From positions 1,798,001-1,862,000 of the forward strand of contig NC_015276.1 in assembly GCF_000192865.1 (NCBI RefSeq): a stretch of 64,000 nucleotides of DNA. Direction: 5' to 3'. The notes under the pieces were generated by a model. The model saw only the letters and a program-made list of their open reading frames with translations, did no database searches and was not told the DNA's origin. Positions within the stretch are counted from its first letter, which is position 1. Each line of letters begins with the position of its first letter. Shown here one piece after another: positions 60,540-64,000 of the stretch. Made by a program: the position numbers and the translations under genes. This stretch comes from Marinomonas mediterranea MMB-1. Lineage in GTDB: Bacteria; Pseudomonadota; Gammaproteobacteria; Pseudomonadales; Marinomonadaceae.

Positions 60540-61319
60540 TCACATTTCGTTGATGGCATCGAGGCTTTCCGGCAGGATTTGGCCTCCATCCACTACGATT
60601 TGCTGCCCTGTAATGTAACTGGCTTCGTCGGTTGCAAAGAAAAGGGCGGCATTGCCAATGTCTTCTACCGCGCCGAGTCGTTTCATCGGGATTGAGGACG
60701 CCATAGCGGTTAAATAGTCTTCACCCAAATCCGCGAGACCTTCTGTCATGATGTTGCCCGGCATGACTGCGTTTATGGTTGTGTTATAGGGCGCCAGTTC
60801 CATCGCGGCGGTCTTGATAAAACCGAGCTGACCTGCCTTAGACGCGCCATAGTGAGACCAACCGGGGTAACCTGTAATTGGCCCTGTGATAGAGGAAGTG
60901 ACTATGACACGACCTTGGCCGCTTTTTTCAAAATAGGGTATGCAGGCTTTTACGGCGAGAAAGGTGCTTTTCAAGTTCGTGGACATGACGGTGTCCCACT
61001 CGTCTGGGTTCATGTCCGCCATTTTCTTTTGTGGGAAAATGCCTGCGTTTGCACAGAGGATATCGAGCTTACCGTAGGTGTCGATTGTTTTCGATAATAA
61101 GCCTTGTACACCGTCCCAACTGGAGACATCACAAAGGTAATAGTCTGCTTCACCGCCTGAAGAGACGATTTCATCCACCGCTTTTTTAGCGTCGGCTTCA
61201 CCACGGGCAGCGATCATGATTTTAACGCCTTGGTTGGCAAATACCTTAGCGATGCCTTTGCCTATTCCTTTTGAACCTCCGGTGACGATGGCGACTTTTC
61301 CTGCTAAAGATGCAAACAT
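60540..61319 (-). CDS. SDR family oxidoreductase (intact copy of the duplicated gene)
   Basis: The 259-residue protein has TGGSKGIGKGIAK (near residue 13), CDVSSWDG, CANAG (near 90), VTSSITGPITGYPGWSHYGASKAG (catalytic Ser, Tyr and Lys) and INAVMPGNIMTEG. The C-terminus VDGGQILPESLDAINEM is repeated in the decayed copy at 49157-49361. ATG 61319 follows AGGA. It is an NAD(P)-dependent oxidoreductase of the FabG-like type. It is divergent from the kinase-aminotransferase fusion gene at 61481, which may supply or use its substrate. Confidence 0.9.
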   Translation of the reverse strand: MFASLAGKVAIVTGGSKGIGKGIAKVFANQGVKIMIAARGEADAKKAVDEIVSSGGEADYYLCDVSSWDGVQGLLSKTIDTYGKLDILCANAGIFPQKKMADMNPDEWDTVMSTNLKSTFLAVKACIPYFEKSGQGRVIVTSSITGPITGYPGWSHYGASKAGQLGFIKTAAMELAPYNTTINAVMPGNIMTEGLADLGEDYLTAMASSIPMKRLGAVEDIGNAALFFATDEASYITGQQIVVDGGQILPESLDAINEM

Positions 61320-61480
61320 GATTATTGATCCTATCGTTATGTGGATTAACTTCTGTACATAATTCACACAATGTGATTAACATTGCAATAGTCAAAGTGA
61401 GACAAATAAAACTATTTGATAAGTAAAATTCATATGTGAACGGTATGTTTGTTGATGAATAAAGGAGAGGGTCGGGCAGT
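61320..61480. promoter_or_regulatory. Shared divergent promoter region of the SDR and fusion genes
   Basis: The 161-bp AT-rich spacer holds both promoters, but no operator pattern was matched; AGGATC (for the SDR) and AAAGGAGAGGG (for the fusion gene) are the likely ribosome sites. Co-expression of both genes from here is an inference. Confidence 0.4.
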
Positions 61481-63835
61481 ATGGCTTTGTACAATGATAG
61501 CTTTGTCGAAAGGATAAAAAGTGGATTAGTCGAGCTTCTTCCTTCATGGGGAATAAGCGAAACCGCTGAGATTCATTTGCTGACAGTATCTGAGAATGCA
61601 ACGTTTTTGGTTCGAGACTCTAATGTAGCTGCGCCTATTATTCTGAGAGTTCATCGTCCGAGTTACCATACGCCTGACGAAATAGCGTCAGAACTTAAGT
61701 GGATCGACGCTTTGCGCCAAAGTAATATCGTTGTCGCACCTGCGCCGTTAGCATTAAGGGATGGTAGTTTCATCGCGTCTTTTACAGATCTGGCGTCGCC
61801 AGACGAAGAGCGAGAAAGGTACGTTGTTGCGTTCGAATTTATAAAAGGTCAAGAACCAAAAGCAGACGATAAGTTAACCGAAGGGTTTGAGACGCTTGGC
61901 GCGATTTCCGCCAGACTTCACCAGCATGCTGAAAATTGGCCGCTTCCAGAAGGGTTTGTACGCAAGCGTTGGACATACGACACTGCATTGGGCGACAAGC
62001 CTCTATGGGGAAGTTGGCGGCAGGCACTAGATTTGACCCAAGAGGATGAAGCGCTTCTTGAGACGTTGTGTGACGTGCTGAGGCGCAAGCTAAATGACTA
62101 TGGCGAGCATTCCGATCGTTTTGGGTTGATACACGCGGACCTTCGGTTAGCGAATTTATTAGTCGACAATGGCGCTTTGTCAGTGATCGACTTTGACGAT
62201 TGCGGTTTCAGTTGGTTTATGTACGATTTTGCGGCTGCCATTTCATTTTACGAAGAAGAGCCTTATATCCCAGAGCTTCAATCTGCTTGGTTAAAAGGGT
62301 ATCGCTCTGTTCGTGCTTTATCTCTTGCCGATGAAAATATGATCCCAATGTTTATTTTGTTTCGACGACTTTTGTTGACCGCATGGGTTGCAAGTCATTC
62401 GGAGACAGAAACGGCGCAAGCGGTCGGATTAGGAAAATTTACGAAAGGAACCGTTTCTCTTGCACGGCGATATCTTGCTTCGTTAGAGGAGCAGAGTGTC
62501 GATACACCCGCTAAAATCCTAGAAATGAACGCGTTTGATGCTCGTACTTCAATGCTCAGTTCGTCAGTAGAGAGAAGGCTTGATAATTTTGGCGCTTCTT
62601 CCGTGTTGTTTTATCGTGCACCTATTGAAATGGTCGAAGCGAAAGGGGCGTGGATGACCGCATCAGACGGCGTCACGTATCTGGATTTTTATAATAATGT
62701 GCCCTGCCTTGGACACTGTCATCCCTCCGTTATTGACGCGGTTTCTCAACAAATGGCGAAACTGAACACCCATACCCGATATATTGTTTCCATTGTCGAC
62801 GACTATATTGACGCGTTAAAACGTACGCTCCCAAACGAATTATCGAATATTGTGCTTACGTGCTCGGGCAGTGAAGCAAATGATCTCGCAATGCGTCTTG
62901 CTGGTAAGGTCACCGGAGGCAGTGGTTTTATTGTGACAGAGTGTGCTTATCACGGAAATACCGCGTACGTCACCGAGGTGTCTCCATCTGCGATGAAAAA
63001 AGGTGTGCTCCCTCCACATGTGATTGCCATTCCTGAGCCGTCTACTAGCAATTACGGCGTGGACATTGAGGCAGGCTTCGCCCATCGCGTCAAAACGGCG
63101 GTTGACGAATTGCGTGAGCGAGGCGTGAAAGTGGCGGCTTTGTTGTTGGATTCTATTTTTTCATCGGACGGTGTGTATTATCAAAAAGGTGGCTTTTTGA
63201 GCTCTGCCGTTGATGTTATTCGAAACGCAGGAGGCGTTTACATAGCGGATGAAGTTCAACCTGGATTTGCTCGTACAGGGGAGACATTTTGGGGCTTTGA
63301 AGCGCATCATGTGTTTCCAGATATTGTGACGATGGGCAAGCCAATGGGAAACGGTTTTCCCATGGCGGGGGTTGCGACCAAACCGAGTTTCCTAGCGACG
63401 TATTGTCAAGACGTTGGGTATTTTAACACGTTCGGCGGAAACCCCGTCGCGGCCGCTGCGGGTCTCGCTGTCTTAAACACGATTGAGTCGCAAGGGTTAC
63501 AAGATAACGCGTTGAAAATAGGTCGCTATATTAAAGATCGTTTGTTAGACATTGCTGGACAATCGAATATCATTGGTGAGGTAAGAGGGGCAGGGTTATT
63601 TTTTGGGATAGACGTTGAGGAAAATGGCGCCCCAAGTGCAACGCTTTCTATACAGTTAATCGATCAATTGCGTGAACAAAGAATACTCGCTGGTGCTGCT
63701 GGGAAGCATGGTTCCACGTTAAAACTAAGACCGCCGCTTTGCCTGACGCAGTCGGAAGCGGATTTTTTCATAGAGGGTTTTCAACGAGCTGTACGAGCGT
63801 TATGCGATAACCCAAATAGGAAAGGTGATCTTTAA
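61481..63835 (+). CDS. Fusion of an aminoglycoside-phosphotransferase-like kinase with a class III PLP enzyme
   Basis: The 784-residue protein has two domains. Residues about 20-300 form an APH/hydroxylysine-kinase-like fold with the catalytic loop HADLRLANLL (near 219) and metal site DFDDCGF. Residues about 370-784 form a class III aminotransferase fold with NNVPCLGHCHP, GSEANDLAMRL, YIADEVQPGFARTGETFWGFE and PLP lysine Lys620 in MGKPMGNGFP. That GKPMGNG motif is typical of ethanolamine-phosphate and phosphohydroxylysine phospho-lyases. The fusion could phosphorylate a hydroxy-amine and then eliminate phosphate and ammonia to give an aldehyde. The substrate is not known. Confidence 0.8.
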   Translation: MALYNDSFVERIKSGLVELLPSWGISETAEIHLLTVSENATFLVRDSNVAAPIILRVHRPSYHTPDEIASELKWIDALRQSNIVVAPAPLALRDGSFIASFTDLASPDEERERYVVAFEFIKGQEPKADDKLTEGFETLGAISARLHQHAENWPLPEGFVRKRWTYDTALGDKPLWGSWRQALDLTQEDEALLETLCDVLRRKLNDYGEHSDRFGLIHADLRLANLLVDNGALSVIDFDDCGFSWFMYDFAAAISFYEEEPYIPELQSAWLKGYRSVRALSLADENMIPMFILFRRLLLTAWVASHSETETAQAVGLGKFTKGTVSLARRYLASLEEQSVDTPAKILEMNAFDARTSMLSSSVERRLDNFGASSVLFYRAPIEMVEAKGAWMTASDGVTYLDFYNNVPCLGHCHPSVIDAVSQQMAKLNTHTRYIVSIVDDYIDALKRTLPNELSNIVLTCSGSEANDLAMRLAGKVTGGSGFIVTECAYHGNTAYVTEVSPSAMKKGVLPPHVIAIPEPSTSNYGVDIEAGFAHRVKTAVDELRERGVKVAALLLDSIFSSDGVYYQKGGFLSSAVDVIRNAGGVYIADEVQPGFARTGETFWGFEAHHVFPDIVTMGKPMGNGFPMAGVATKPSFLATYCQDVGYFNTFGGNPVAAAAGLAVLNTIESQGLQDNALKIGRYIKDRLLDIAGQSNIIGEVRGAGLFFGIDVEENGAPSATLSIQLIDQLREQRILAGAAGKHGSTLKLRPPLCLTQSEADFFIEGFQRAVRALCDNPNRKGDL

Positions 63836-64000
63836 TGGATTGCGGTGATTAGACATATTTACTATGACTCGTAATCAGCGAGTCTTATCCCGTTCACCGT
63901 GCCTGATATTTGGCTTCAAATCCATATATGAGAGCGTTTCTCGATCCGTTGGCGGTCGACGTGAATATCTGACACAGTGTGTCCCTAAATTGTATTCTGC

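Noticed and set aside
49361..60540. Complete integron with integrase and attI
   Set aside because: No tyrosine recombinase or IntI-like gene was found in any frame; only attC-like sites are supported.
1..64000. CRISPR array, tRNA or rRNA genes
   Set aside because: No regular spaced repeats, cloverleaf patterns or rRNA-like sequence were noticed on reading; a dedicated scan was not possible.

Overview
The window looks like a chromosomal segment of a marine gammaproteobacterium, most likely Marinomonas or a close relative in the Oceanospirillales. The reasons are moderate GC, a LodA/LodB-type quinoprotein oxidase pair (a family first characterised in Marinomonas), TRAP and several ABC uptake systems, and housekeeping genes of gammaproteobacterial type (radD, yejK, trhO, tapT/yfiP). 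The genus is an inference from gene content.

Region 1 (1-9885) is a sugar or polyol catabolic operon: ribose-type ABC permease, binding protein and ATPase, a short-chain dehydrogenase (SDR), a transketolase split into two overlapping genes, and an FGGY kinase, with a convergent SorC-type regulator and a divergent partial SDR. Region 2 (10184-16911) couples an AfuABC/FbpABC-like importer to three phosphoester-type hydrolases (metallo-beta-lactamase fold, histidine phosphatase, polynucleotide-kinase-phosphatase-like HAD). A DeoR-family repressor is divergent to them, with a TCGTTT/AAACGA operator candidate between. Region 3 (17138-33206) is mostly conserved chromosome: a chemoreceptor, OmpA-like protein, glyoxalase, yejK, DTW-domain tRNA modification enzyme, radD, 2OG-Fe(II) oxygenase, trhO and a tandem pair of Cache-GGDEF diguanylate cyclases.

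Region 4 (33279-43641) is a catabolic module around an IclR regulator. A TRAP transporter, flavin monooxygenase of Baeyer-Villiger type, alpha/beta hydrolase and SDR lie on one side; two SDRs and an aldehyde dehydrogenase lie on the other. Together these are the enzyme classes needed to take a cyclic alcohol through ketone, lactone, hydroxy acid and aldehyde to a diacid. Region 5 (43740-46918) encodes LodB- and LodA-like proteins, the latter with a twin-arginine leader. Small hydrolase, HD-domain and toxin-antitoxin genes follow.

Region 6 (about 49157-60540) is the most unusual part: an accessory array of small orphan genes separated by integron attC-like sites, with no integrase in the window (a CALIN-like array). 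Four cassette boundaries carry near-identical 3' ends of an IS91-like rolling-circle element. Each ends in TTAATTGTTA just before a different gene, and each keeps an intact 27-codon ORF. The array also holds remnants of IS110/IS1111, IS5 and a probable group II intron, a RelE/RelB-type module, a TIGR04141/DUF6119-like protein, and a DapF homologue in which both catalytic cysteines are serine. It is bracketed by a direct duplication of an SDR gene: a decayed copy on the left (49157-49361) and an intact copy on the right (60540-61319). Region 7 (61481-63835) is a kinase-aminotransferase fusion that resembles a hydroxy-amine kinase joined to a PLP phospho-lyase, divergent to the intact SDR.
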